Below are positions 37,248 to 46,631 of a stretch of DNA of 64,000 nucleotides, one piece after another. Origin of the DNA: Pseudobutyrivibrio sp. ACV-2 (lineage in GTDB: Bacteria; Bacillota; Clostridia; Lachnospirales; Lachnospiraceae); assembly GCF_900107545.1 (NCBI RefSeq), contig NZ_FNQZ01000012.1, positions 21,031 to 85,030 of the forward strand. Reading direction: 5' to 3'. The first letter of the stretch is position 1. Each line of letters begins with the position of its first letter. The position numbers and the translations under genes are program-made. The notes under the pieces were generated by a model, which saw only the letters and a program-made list of their open reading frames with translations, did not search any database and was not told the origin of the DNA.

Positions 37248-37808
37248 TTAGAATATTAATCTTATAAATTGTTGCATCAAAGCATAGATGCCTGGCCATG
37301 CGGGAGAGGTTACTAGCATTCCATCGGTAATAGCTTCGTCATCAGGAAGATTTACATAAGTGCCTCCCGCCATGGTTACCTCAGGTTCAACTGCTGGATA
37401 GCAGGTGAGCTTTTTACCTCTCACTAAATCAGCCGCTGTAAGTATTTGAATTCCGTGACAGATAGCTGCCACAGGTTTGCCTGTGTTATGAAAAAATTTA
37501 ACCAGGTTTATAACTCGTGGATCGAGCCGCAGGTATTCTGGTGCCCTGCCGCCTGTGATATATAATCCGTCATATTCCGACAGCGCAATCTTGTCAAAAT
37601 CCTTGTTTATTAGAAATTGATGACCTTCAGATTCCTTGTAGGTTGCATCTCCCAGGAAATCATGAATAGCAGTTTTTATTTTATCACCAGATTTCCTGTC
37701 AGGTGCAATACAATCCACATTAAAACAGGCAAATTTCAATATTTGGTAAGGCACCATCACTTCATAATCTTCTGCATAATCCCCTAAAAGCATCAAAATT
37801 TTCTTCAT
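37248..37808 (-). CDS. DJ-1/PfpI family protein
   Basis: 186 residues with the class I glutamine-amidotransferase-like fold. The nucleophile Cys lies in VAAICHGIQIL, and GLYITGGRAPEYL is the usual acidic-loop region. Members include glyoxalases, deglycases and stress proteins; the specific role is unknown. The start is preceded by AAAGGAAA and lies 13 bases after the PFOR stop, so it is co-transcribed with that gene. Confidence 0.82.
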   Translation of the reverse strand: MKKILMLLGDYAEDYEVMVPYQILKFACFNVDCIAPDRKSGDKIKTAIHDFLGDATYKESEGHQFLINKDFDKIALSEYDGLYITGGRAPEYLRLDPRVINLVKFFHNTGKPVAAICHGIQILTAADLVRGKKLTCYPAVEPEVTMAGGTYVNLPDDEAITDGMLVTSPAWPGIYALMQQFIRLIF

Positions 37809-37821
37809 AAATTATTTCCTT

Positions 37822-40800
37822 TCATGAAAATCTGGATTCGTTACCTGTAAATACGGAGTAGTCCTTTGTAGGCTCTGTTGAATCGGCCTGGTAAGGATCA
37901 AGCCCTTTTTGTGATAGCCGTGGGTCATATCTGAACAGCTTCCAATGTCCACACTCTACTGCCAACGCTTGTTCACTCTGTGAATGGGACATAGAACCTC
38001 TTATGCCATGGGCTATACAAGGGCTATATGCAATAATTATTGAAGGTCCAGGGTAGCTTTCCGCTTCAACCATTGCTTTAATGCACTGGTTCATATCAGC
38101 TCCCATGGCCACAGATGCCACATATACATCCTTATGAGCCATGAACCTGGATGCCAAATCAATTTTAGATGTTTTCTTACCGGTAGAAGCAAATTTCACT
38201 TTAGCCCCCTTCGGTGTAGCACCAGACAGCTGACCTCCTGTATTGGAATATACTTCTGTATCAAATACTAAAACATTAATATTTACACCTTTCGAAAGTA
38301 CATGCTCCAATCCCCCATAGCCGATATCATAGGCCCAACCGTCACCGCCAAAAATCCAATGGGATCTGTCATCTATATAGCCTTTCTTAGACAGGATTTC
38401 TGTAGCTTTATACATTCCAAAACCAAACTCGGCTGCATCCTCAAACAAAGAGTTAGACCAAGCAGGCCCTTTTCCATAGTAATTTGAGCAATATGCAGAA
38501 TTAGGTGCAGAGTTGCCCCAAATTGATGAACACCCAGTCGCATTTGCGATATACATTTTTTCGCCAAACAGTTGGGTTAATAATTTAGCATATGGCGTTT
38601 CACCACAGCCACTGCAGGCCCCGGAAAACTCAAGTAATGGCTGGTTAAACTGACTTCCTTTGACAGATGTTTTGCGGAAATATTTTGAAATATCTGGTTT
38701 AGGAGGTAAGGAAGTACAGTATTCAAAATCTTTTTGGTTTTCCATGGCCTGTGCTAGTGGCTTCATGGTCAGTGCCTGACCCCGTTTTGGACATACACTC
38801 AGGCAGCTTGCACAGCCAGTACAGTCCATCACGGATATATTTATCGAAAAACTGTATTTATCAGCTCCTTTTAAAGGCACGATTTTCAATCCCGTTGGTC
38901 CATTAGCGATTTCATCATCAGAAAGTGCAAATGGTCGTATCGCCCCATGAGGACATACAAATGAACAATGATTACATTGAATACATTCATCAGGCTTCCA
39001 GGAAGGTACAAATCTTGCATTTTTTGTTTTTTCAAAAGCTGTAGTACCTCGCGGAATTGCTCCATTTGCTACAGATAAAAAGCTTGAGACAGGAAGAGAG
39101 TCGCCTTTGTGAGAGTTGACTGGAGCTTGTATTTCTGTAACGTATTTACGAAGTACATCATTTTGACAGGTCAAAAAAACATGACTACCATCAAGGTCAT
39201 CATCCGTTGAAATATCATCTATCCACCTGCTAGTGATATCCATCTGTCGCACATTTTTAAGTGCCATCCCAATAGCTTTCTCAATCGCTGTAGGTCTACA
39301 CTGATTCGCATATGCGGATTGAAATAATCCAGGCAAATATTTTTCTATCTCTTCGTCAGTAAAAAGTTGTGAAATATGTAAAAACGCAGAAATTAACGCT
39401 ATATTTGTCCTATTTGAAAGGTCAGCTCTTCTACTAATCAAATTCGCATCAATCGCAAATACTTTTACACCCTTTTCTACTATGTATGTTTTTATATATC
39501 TAGGCAACTTTTGTGCCATTTCTTCATCACTAAACGAACAATTAACTAAAAGAGTGCCTCCTGCCAATAAATCAGACACAACATCATATTTCATTAAATC
39601 ATCATAGTGTGAGCAACATACAAAATGAGTTTTTCCTACCAAATATGGAGCATGAACAGTTGAAGTGCCATATCGTAAATGCGATATAGTAAGTCCTCCG
39701 GTTTTTCTAGAGTCATACTCTGAGTAAAGCTGAGGATAATAGGCCAATTCATTACCTATCAATTTAACAGCAATTTTGCATGCACTCACCAGCCCATCAC
39801 CGCCACGTCCCCAAAACTTGCAACAGGTATATAGGCTACTATCCACGCGACAATCCTCATAAGCATCTAACGATAAATAAGTAACATCATCTTCAATTCC
39901 AATTGTAAATTCAGCCTTTGTTTTGTTAAAAAATACAGACATCAGCTGAGCTGGAGTAGTATCCTTTGAAGCTAGTCCATAGCGTCCATGGAACACACTA
40001 ATTCCTGCAAACTTGGAATTATTAATAGCGGACAACACGTCAAGATAAAGTGGTTCACCGATAGAGCCTGCTTCCTTGGCACGGTCCAAAACACTTATTT
40101 TGGAAATAGTCTCAGGCAGACAATTTATAAAGTCATCCGTAGAAAATGGTCTATATAATCTGACCTTGCATACGCCTTCTTTATGACCATTATTATTTAA
40201 ATAATCCACAACTTCAGTAAGCGTTTCGCATACAGAGCCCATGGCAACTACTACATGAGTAGCATCCTTAGCCCCATAATAGTTGAATGGTGCGTAGTCC
40301 GTACCTATTTTAGAATTCACCAGTTCCATCTTAGCTTTCACAGTTTCTGCCATAAGCATATATGAAAGATTACTTGCTTCTCTAGTCTGAAAATATATAT
40401 CCGGGTTTTGCGCGGAGCCTGTCAATATAGGATTATTTGGATTTAAACCATGGCTTCTAACCACTTCCAAATCATTTTCATCCAAAAAATCCTTTAAATC
40501 CGACTCTGACCAAACATCTATTTTTTGCACCTCGTGCGAAGTGCGAAATCCATCAAAGAAAAATATCACAGGAAATCTTCCAGAAATAGCGGCAGAATGG
40601 GCAACGGGAGCCAAATCCATCACCATTTGCACACTCTCAGCGCAAATAATAGTGCATCCCGTCTGTCGCATAGCATAAATATCAGAATGATCGCCAAATA
40701 TGGAAAGTGCATGGGTGGCTACAGTTCTCGAAGCCACATAGAAAACTCCCGGTAGACGTTCCGCTGCTATCTTATACAGATTTGGGAGCATTAAAAGAAG

Positions 40801-41064
40801 ACCCTGTGATGCTGTGAAAGTAGTGGCAAGAGCACCACAGGCTAAAGCCCCATGTATAGCGCCAGCCACACCGGCCTCCGACTGCATCTGTACAACCTCA
40901 ACTGGTTCATCAAAAAGATTTAATCTGTTTGATGAAGCCCATTTTTCTACATTCTCAGCCATAGAAGTAGAAGGCGTAATAGGATATATAAATGCAGCTT
41001 CCGTAAATTTATAAGCCACTAAAGCAGCAGCTTCATTTCCATCCAGAGTCCTCTTTTCTCGCAT
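37822..41064 (-). CDS. nifJ: pyruvate:ferredoxin (flavodoxin) oxidoreductase
   Basis: 1080-residue single-chain PFOR that oxidises pyruvate to acetyl-CoA and CO2, reducing ferredoxin. Domain I begins with LDGNEAAALVAYKFTEAAFI. Two ferredoxin clusters are CIQCNHCSFVCP and CTGCASCLSVCP. The third cluster and thiamine-diphosphate domain have FSGACSGCGETPYAKL and IFGGDGWAYDIGYGGLEHVL. Typical enzymes have about 1,170-1,200 residues; this one stops soon after TEPTKDYSVF, apparently missing the last few dozen. It is divergent from the microcompartment operon and could supply reduced ferredoxin for activase and PduS chemistry (inference). Confidence 0.9.
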   Translation of the reverse strand: MREKRTLDGNEAAALVAYKFTEAAFIYPITPSTSMAENVEKWASSNRLNLFDEPVEVVQMQSEAGVAGAIHGALACGALATTFTASQGLLLMLPNLYKIAAERLPGVFYVASRTVATHALSIFGDHSDIYAMRQTGCTIICAESVQMVMDLAPVAHSAAISGRFPVIFFFDGFRTSHEVQKIDVWSESDLKDFLDENDLEVVRSHGLNPNNPILTGSAQNPDIYFQTREASNLSYMLMAETVKAKMELVNSKIGTDYAPFNYYGAKDATHVVVAMGSVCETLTEVVDYLNNNGHKEGVCKVRLYRPFSTDDFINCLPETISKISVLDRAKEAGSIGEPLYLDVLSAINNSKFAGISVFHGRYGLASKDTTPAQLMSVFFNKTKAEFTIGIEDDVTYLSLDAYEDCRVDSSLYTCCKFWGRGGDGLVSACKIAVKLIGNELAYYPQLYSEYDSRKTGGLTISHLRYGTSTVHAPYLVGKTHFVCCSHYDDLMKYDVVSDLLAGGTLLVNCSFSDEEMAQKLPRYIKTYIVEKGVKVFAIDANLISRRADLSNRTNIALISAFLHISQLFTDEEIEKYLPGLFQSAYANQCRPTAIEKAIGMALKNVRQMDITSRWIDDISTDDDLDGSHVFLTCQNDVLRKYVTEIQAPVNSHKGDSLPVSSFLSVANGAIPRGTTAFEKTKNARFVPSWKPDECIQCNHCSFVCPHGAIRPFALSDDEIANGPTGLKIVPLKGADKYSFSINISVMDCTGCASCLSVCPKRGQALTMKPLAQAMENQKDFEYCTSLPPKPDISKYFRKTSVKGSQFNQPLLEFSGACSGCGETPYAKLLTQLFGEKMYIANATGCSSIWGNSAPNSAYCSNYYGKGPAWSNSLFEDAAEFGFGMYKATEILSKKGYIDDRSHWIFGGDGWAYDIGYGGLEHVLSKGVNINVLVFDTEVYSNTGGQLSGATPKGAKVKFASTGKKTSKIDLASRFMAHKDVYVASVAMGADMNQCIKAMVEAESYPGPSIIIAYSPCIAHGIRGSMSHSQSEQALAVECGHWKLFRYDPRLSQKGLDPYQADSTEPTKDYSVFTGNESRFS

Positions 41065-41146
41065 GTTATTCCCCCTAATCTGCTTATAGGTATATTTAAA
41101 AATAAACGAAAATTACTACTTAAAAAAGATTTTTTCGAAACCAGAA

Positions 41147-41189
41147 TGGGTAAAAAACAAACTTGTGTCCAAAGTGTGAATTTTACCCA
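41147..41189. promoter_or_regulatory. inverted repeat in nifJ / dehydratase divergent region
   Basis: TGGGTAAAA (41147-41155) and TTTTACCCA (41181-41189) form a perfect 9-bp inverted repeat with a 25-base spacer, about 105 bases before the dehydratase start. A candidate site for the locus regulator. No clear -35/-10 pair was found in this gap. Confidence 0.45.
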
Positions 41190-41294
41190 AACATGTCTGA
41201 AAAACCTCTGTCGAGGAAAAACCTGAATTTGATAATCTATGGATACAAACCAAGGTATTTTTGGGGGAACTATCTACAAAGGAGGGTAAATGAA

Positions 41295-43922
41295 ATGTTA
41301 GAAAAGGGATTTAGCCAACCTACAGATCGTATCAAAAGATTGGCAAATGTCATCGTTACTGCTTTTCCAGAGGTTGAGGCTGAGAGAGCAGTTCTTGCGA
41401 CACAGGCTTTTAAAGAGACAGAGGGACTGTCTAATGTAATGCGCCGCGCAAAGGTAGCTGAGAAATTATTTACAGAGCTTCCTGTAACAATTCGTGATGA
41501 CGAATTAATCGTTGGTTCGCTTACAGTTCATCCACGTTCATGTCAGATTGCACCAGAGTATTCATACGACTGGGTAGAAGCTGAGTTTGACACAATGGAG
41601 ACCAGAATGGCCGACCCATTCAAAATTCCAAAGGATGTTGCTGCAAAGCTTCATGAAGCATTCCTTTACTGGCCAGGTAAAACTGTTAGCGACCTTGCTA
41701 CATCTTACATGTCAGAAGAGACAAAGGATTGCCAGGCTAATGGTGTATTTACCGTTGGTAACTACTATTACGGTGGCGTTGGACACGTTTGCGTTGACTA
41801 CGGCAAGGTAATCACAAAGGGCTTCAGAGGTGTCATCGAAGAAGTTGTCAATGCAATGGAAAAGATGGACCGTATGGATCCAAGCTACATGAAAAAGCAG
41901 CAGTTCTACAATGCAGTAATCATCACCTACACAGCAGCAATTAAATTTGCACATCGCTACGCTGACAAGGCTCGCGAGATGGCTGCAGTGGAGATGAATC
42001 CTACAAGAAAAGCAGAGCTTCTTCAGATTGCTTCTAACTGTGACAGAGTTCCAGAATATGGCGCAACAAACTTCTACGAGGCTTGCCAGGCTTTCTGGTT
42101 CGTACAGCTAATGCTCCAGATTGAGTCAAGTGGACACTCAATTTCTCCTGGACGTTTTGATACATATATGTATCCATTCTACAGAGATGACAAAAATATC
42201 ACTAAGGATTTTGCTCAGGAACTTATCGACTGTATCTGGGTAAAACTTAATGATTTAAATAAAACAAGAGATGCTATCTCAGACCAGGCATTCGCTGGTT
42301 ACGCTATCTTCCAGAACCTTGGAGTAGGTGGACAGGATGAGTGCGGTAGAGATATCACAAATGATATTTCTTATATGTGTATGGAAGCATGCGCACATGT
42401 ACGCCTCCCAGCACCTTCATTCTCAATTCGTGTACATGAGAATACACCTGATGAATTCCTTTACAGAGCATGTGAGCTTGCCCGCTTAGGACTGGGTGTT
42501 CCTGCTATGTATAACGACGAAGTTATCATTCCAGCACTTGTAAACCGCGGCGTTAAGCTAGAGGATGCGAGAAATTACTGTATCATCGGTTGCGTTGAGC
42601 CTCAGTGCCCACACAAGACAGAAGGCTGGCATGATGCAGCATTCTTCAATGTAGCAAAGGTTATGGAAATCACCATGAACAATGGACGCGTTGGCGGAAA
42701 GCAGCTTGGACCTGTAACTGGTGAAATGAAGGATTGGACAAATATCGAAGACTTCTTCACAGCATTCAAAAAGCAGATGGAATACTTCGTATATCATCTT
42801 GTAGAAGCTGATAATGCTGTTGATTTAGCTCATATGGAAAGAGACCAGTTACCATTCCTTTCAGCGCTTGTTGATGATTGTATCGGAAGAGGTATGACAG
42901 TTGAAGAAGGTGGAGCAATCTACAACTTCACAGGCCCACAGGCATTCGGTGTTGTTGATGTTGGTGATTCAGCATATGCAATGCAGAAGCATGTATTTGA
43001 AAATAAAGAGATTACAGTAGCTCAGCTTAAGGAAGCTTTGGATCACAACTTTGGTTATCCAGTTGACAGCTCAACTCAGGCTGAAAAGGCATTTGATGCT
43101 GCACGTGCAGCTTGTGGAGTTACTCCTGCAGCTACATTTAATGCACCAAACTGTGGACAGACAGATGAACAGAAGGTATACGAAATCGTAAAGCGTATCC
43201 TTACAACAAACGGTTCTGTAGACCTTGCTTCAGTTACAAATGAAGTTAACAGAAGCTTCATGGCATGTGGCGGCGCTACTCCAGCAGGAAACGTTGATTA
43301 CTTTGCAATCAAGCGTCTCATGGAGAAAACCGAGTGGTACGGCAATGATATCGATGAGACAGATTATGTTTCAGCTAGAGTTGCACGTATCTACAGTGCT
43401 GAGGTTGAGAAATATACAAATCCGCGTGGTGGACAGTTCCAGGCTGGTTGTTATCCAGTATCTGCAAATGTTCTCTTTGGTAAGGATGTTGCAGCTCTTC
43501 CAGATGGTCGTCTTGCTACTACACCTCTTGCAGACGGTGTTTCACCTAGAGCAGGTAAGGATACAAGTGGTCCTACAGCAGCTACAAACTCTGTTGCTAA
43601 GCTTGATCATGAGTATTTCTCAAACGGAACTCTTTACAACCAGAAGTTCACACCATCAGCAGTTGCTGGTGAAGAGGGCTTAAAGAACTTTGCAGCTGTT
43701 GTTCGAAGCTACTTCGATCACAAGGGTATGCATGTACAGTTCAACGTAATAGATAAGCAGACACTTATTGATGCACAGCAGCATCCAGAGCTTCATAAGG
43801 ACCTTGTAGTTCGTGTTGCAGGATACAGTGCTCATTTCGTAACTCTTGCAAAAGAAGTGCAGGATAACATCATCGAGCGTACTGAGCACAACTTTAGCGG
43901 AGGCTGTGGCTGTGGACATTAA
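41295..43922 (+). CDS. glycyl-radical diol dehydratase (1,2-propanediol type)
   Basis: 875 residues from the ATG at 41295, chosen because GGAGG lies at 41281-41285; the frame opens 44 codons earlier without a ribosome site. Active-site Cys433 and Glu435 lie in IIGCVEPQ, followed by KTEGWHDAAFFN as in B12-independent glycerol/propanediol dehydratases. Radical-bearing Gly843 lies in RVAGYSAHFVT. It dehydrates 1,2-propanediol to propionaldehyde inside the compartment, after activation by the next gene product. No N-terminal encapsulation helix is seen. A ~70-residue Cys-containing stretch (about 590-660) makes the Cys-Gly distance longer than in Clostridium butyricum DhaB1. A glycerol or other diol substrate is possible. 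Confidence 0.9.
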   Translation: MLEKGFSQPTDRIKRLANVIVTAFPEVEAERAVLATQAFKETEGLSNVMRRAKVAEKLFTELPVTIRDDELIVGSLTVHPRSCQIAPEYSYDWVEAEFDTMETRMADPFKIPKDVAAKLHEAFLYWPGKTVSDLATSYMSEETKDCQANGVFTVGNYYYGGVGHVCVDYGKVITKGFRGVIEEVVNAMEKMDRMDPSYMKKQQFYNAVIITYTAAIKFAHRYADKAREMAAVEMNPTRKAELLQIASNCDRVPEYGATNFYEACQAFWFVQLMLQIESSGHSISPGRFDTYMYPFYRDDKNITKDFAQELIDCIWVKLNDLNKTRDAISDQAFAGYAIFQNLGVGGQDECGRDITNDISYMCMEACAHVRLPAPSFSIRVHENTPDEFLYRACELARLGLGVPAMYNDEVIIPALVNRGVKLEDARNYCIIGCVEPQCPHKTEGWHDAAFFNVAKVMEITMNNGRVGGKQLGPVTGEMKDWTNIEDFFTAFKKQMEYFVYHLVEADNAVDLAHMERDQLPFLSALVDDCIGRGMTVEEGGAIYNFTGPQAFGVVDVGDSAYAMQKHVFENKEITVAQLKEALDHNFGYPVDSSTQAEKAFDAARAACGVTPAATFNAPNCGQTDEQKVYEIVKRILTTNGSVDLASVTNEVNRSFMACGGATPAGNVDYFAIKRLMEKTEWYGNDIDETDYVSARVARIYSAEVEKYTNPRGGQFQAGCYPVSANVLFGKDVAALPDGRLATTPLADGVSPRAGKDTSGPTAATNSVAKLDHEYFSNGTLYNQKFTPSAVAGEEGLKNFAAVVRSYFDHKGMHVQFNVIDKQTLIDAQQHPELHKDLVVRVAGYSAHFVTLAKEVQDNIIERTEHNFSGGCGCGH

Positions 43923-43945
43923 TTCTGCAGATAGGAGATGTTTTT

Positions 43946-44866
43946 ATGGAGCCAGTTAATTACGCCAAGGAAGGGCTGGTATTTGATATCCAGCGTTTTT
44001 CAGTAAATGATGGCCCTGGAATAAGAACCATAGTCTTTTTAAATGGATGTCCTTTGAGATGTCAGTGGTGTGCAAATCCTGAGTCACAGCTGTTAAGACC
44101 GGTAGTGATGTACAACGAGTTGGAATGTATTCACTGTGGCATATGTAAATCTGTATGTAAGCAGGGTGCCATCGGTTCCGGTAATAAGGGACTGATTGAT
44201 CGCACCAAATGCATAGGTTGCGGTGAATGCTCTATCGCTTGTCCAGCCGGTGCTCTCATTATGAAGGGCAAAAAGATGACTGTTGAAGAAGTCATCAAGG
44301 AGCTTAAAAAGGACGGAAGCCAATATAGAAGATCAGGTGGTGGCCTTACCATTTCAGGCGGCGAACCGCTGGTTCAGCATGAATTTACCCTTGAGCTATT
44401 GAAAGCAGCCCATGCACAGGGCTGGAATACAGCAATAGAAACCACGGGTTATGCTGATGAGGAAATCATCAGAAAAGTTTTACCTCACGTAGATTTATCT
44501 CTGACGGATGTTAAGTCCATGGATTCCAAAATCCATGAGCAGTACACAGGCGTACCTAATGAAAAAATCTTAAAGAATGTAAAGCTGATATCTGATATTA
44601 CCAAAATAATGGTTCGTGTTCCTGTTATACCTGGAGTAAATGAAAAGAGAGAGGATATCCTGAAGATTGCCGAGTTTGCAAAGACTCTTAATCAGCAAAA
44701 TCTGATGGGAATAAATCTTTTGCCTTACCATTCCATGGGTGAAAACAAATATAAGATGCTTGGACGTGATTATAAGCTTCACGGACTGCACATGATGAAT
44801 AGGGACGACATAAACGTTCTTAGGGAACAGGTAGAAAAAACCGGCATTCAATGCAAGGTTGGATAA
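43946..44866 (+). CDS. glycyl-radical enzyme activase (radical SAM)
   Basis: 306 residues. The radical-SAM cluster motif is NGCPLRCQWC (Cys35, Cys39, Cys42). Two further ferredoxin-type clusters are CIHCGICKSVC and CIGCGECSIAC. SGGEPLVQHEF contacts SAM. It uses SAM and an electron from ferredoxin or flavodoxin to put the radical on Gly843 of the dehydratase encoded 23 bases upstream. AGGAG precedes the start. The SAM synthetase in the same locus could supply its cofactor. Confidence 0.93.
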   Translation: MEPVNYAKEGLVFDIQRFSVNDGPGIRTIVFLNGCPLRCQWCANPESQLLRPVVMYNELECIHCGICKSVCKQGAIGSGNKGLIDRTKCIGCGECSIACPAGALIMKGKKMTVEEVIKELKKDGSQYRRSGGGLTISGGEPLVQHEFTLELLKAAHAQGWNTAIETTGYADEEIIRKVLPHVDLSLTDVKSMDSKIHEQYTGVPNEKILKNVKLISDITKIMVRVPVIPGVNEKREDILKIAEFAKTLNQQNLMGINLLPYHSMGENKYKMLGRDYKLHGLHMMNRDDINVLREQVEKTGIQCKVG

Positions 44867-44919
44867 CTAAAAAATATAGCTATTAAGTAGTTATAAAAAG
44901 AAAAGAATGGAGGAAGAAA

Positions 44920-45732
44920 ATGAATCAGGATTTAATCGAGAAAGTAATGAAGCAAGTCTCTGATGAATTAGCTGCAAACAGTTGCAAATCTGCAAGTGCC
45001 AGCGCATCTTCAACAACACCGACTTGTGAATGTGCTTGTGATGGTGTAGGGCTGACAGAGTTTGTTGGAACTGCTATTGGAGACACAATTGGTCTTGTAA
45101 TCGCAAGCGTAGACCCAATGCTTTCAGAGGTAATGAAGCTTGGCAAATTCCGTTCAATCGGTATCGTTGGTGGACGTACAGGAGCAGGCCCACAGATTAT
45201 GGCTGTTGATGAAGCTGTAAAGGCTACAAATACAGAAGTTATCTCTGTTGAGCTTCCACGAGATACCAAGGGTGGCGCTGGTCACGGTTCATTGATTTTA
45301 ATCGGAGCAGAGGATGTTTCTGATGCAAGAAGAGCCGTTGAAATCGCACTTAGCGTACTTCCAAAATATTTCGGTGACGTATACGGAAATGATGCAGGAC
45401 ATCTGGAGTTCCAGTACACAGCAAGAGCAAGCTACTGCTTAGAAAAAGCAATGGGCGCTACTCTTGGAAAAGCATGGGGCATGACCTGCGCCGGACCTGC
45501 TGCTATTGGTACAGTACTTGCAGATACAGCTGTTAAGGCTGCCAACGTAGAGGTTATTGGATATTCTTCACCAGGAAATGGTGGAACAAGCTTCTCAAAC
45601 GAGGTAATCCTTACATTTACAGGAGATTCTGGAGCAGTTCGTCAGGCTGTACGTGCTGCCATCGAAGTTGGTAAGAAGCTCCTTGGCTCTCTTGGTGACG
45701 AACCAAAGTCTACTACTGAGCCATACATTTAA
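44920..45732 (+). CDS. BMC-T shell protein, PduB-like
   Basis: 270 residues with two circularly permuted BMC domains, as in trimeric PduB/EtuB shell proteins. An N-terminal amphipathic helix (NQDLIEKVMKQVSDEL) resembles the segment by which PduB holds the enzyme core. A Ser/Ala linker and a CECAC cluster (Cys36, 38, 40) follow. GFVGTAIGD- and GIVGGRTGAG-like segments open the BMC repeats. AATGGAGGAAG precedes the start. Probably forms a gated pore facet of the shell. Confidence 0.9.
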   Translation: MNQDLIEKVMKQVSDELAANSCKSASASASSTTPTCECACDGVGLTEFVGTAIGDTIGLVIASVDPMLSEVMKLGKFRSIGIVGGRTGAGPQIMAVDEAVKATNTEVISVELPRDTKGGAGHGSLILIGAEDVSDARRAVEIALSVLPKYFGDVYGNDAGHLEFQYTARASYCLEKAMGATLGKAWGMTCAGPAAIGTVLADTAVKAANVEVIGYSSPGNGGTSFSNEVILTFTGDSGAVRQAVRAAIEVGKKLLGSLGDEPKSTTEPYI

Positions 45733-45778
45733 TAAATACTGTGTAACAATGTTTAATTCTATTTAAGGAGGTATTTCT

Positions 45779-46060
45779 ATGAATGCAGATGCATTAGGAA
45801 TGGTTGAAACAAGAGGTTTAGTTGGAGCTATCGAAGCAGCTGATGCTATGGTAAAGGCAGCAAATGTTTCACTTGTTGGCTATGAGAAAATCGGATCTGG
45901 ACTTGTAACAGTTATGGTTCGTGGCGATGTTGGTGCTGTTAAGGCAGCTACAGACGCAGGCGCAGCAGCAGCTAGAGCTGTTGGTGAGGTTGTTTCTATC
46001 CACGTTATTCCACGTCCACACATGGATACAGAGAAGATTATTCCAAAGGCACTTTCTTAG
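45779..46060 (+). CDS. BMC-H shell protein, PduA/PduJ-like
   Basis: 93-residue single BMC domain. [20 protein letters not shown] starts the fold and [20 protein letters not shown] continues it. The ending [14 protein letters not shown] is typical of PduA/EutM. Hexamers tile the compartment facets and their pores pass substrate. AAGGAGG precedes the ATG. It is the only short BMC-H gene in the locus, so it is probably the main shell tile. Confidence 0.94.
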   Translation: MNADALGMVETRGLVGAIEAADAMVKAANVSLVGYEKIGSGLVTVMVRGDVGAVKAATDAGAAAARAVGEVVSIHVIPRPHMDTEKIIPKALS

Positions 46061-46087
46061 GATTATACGTAAGATTCGAGGTGGCGC

Positions 46088-46627
46088 ATGGAATTAACTG
46101 AAGCACAGTTGAGAAAACTGGTAGAGCGGGTCATGGAGCTTACTTTGGAATTGACAGTAGAACAGCCTAAGAAAAAGGTGTTGGTTGTTCTATCGGGATA
46201 TGATGCTAATAGGTTTTCAACAGTTCTTCAATCTTTAAGTGAGAATAGTTCAGATGTGACAGTGGTCATTTCAAAAGAACAATTAGAATTTGAAGAAGTT
46301 GGAAAAGTAGTCTGTGAGTTTGCAAATAAAATAGTCACTCCAAAGGAGGCGCTTGCAACACAGGCAAAATATGAAAGTATCATTTTCCCGGCAATGCCAA
46401 GAGATGTATTGGCTAAATGCGCCTTGTGTATTTCGGATACCTATGAAGTTATGCTTATTCAAAAAGCATTTGAAGAAGGCATAAAAGTGAAGATAGCAAA
46501 AGGGGGAATTGCCAAATTTACAGGCAAGGAACCCGAAAGCTATCAAAACATAGTTCTAGGTTATATTCGAACACTTTTGGAATATGGAATCGAAATAGAA
46601 TTAGATTCAGATACGGAAAAGAGGTGA
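46088..46627 (+). CDS. flavoprotein-like protein with encapsulation-type N-terminus
   Basis: 179 residues. It begins with an amphipathic helix (MELTEAQLRKLVERVMEL) similar in pattern to the N-termini of the PduL, BMC-T and active aldehyde dehydrogenase of this locus, so it is probably a luminal protein. A Rossmann-like start (KKVLVVLSGYD) and IIFPAMPRDVLAKCALCISD resemble the PF02441 flavoprotein fold, though the usual Asn-Thr is missing. Function is unknown; FMN binding or redox support is possible. It lies between two shell genes. Confidence 0.6.
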   Translation: MELTEAQLRKLVERVMELTLELTVEQPKKKVLVVLSGYDANRFSTVLQSLSENSSDVTVVISKEQLEFEEVGKVVCEFANKIVTPKEALATQAKYESIIFPAMPRDVLAKCALCISDTYEVMLIQKAFEEGIKVKIAKGGIAKFTGKEPESYQNIVLGYIRTLLEYGIEIELDSDTEKR

Positions 46628-46631
46628 AAAT

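Noticed and set aside
41163..41294. 44-codon upstream extension of the dehydratase
   Set aside because: No ribosome site at 41163, composition unlike the family, and a strong GGAGG precedes the ATG at 41295.
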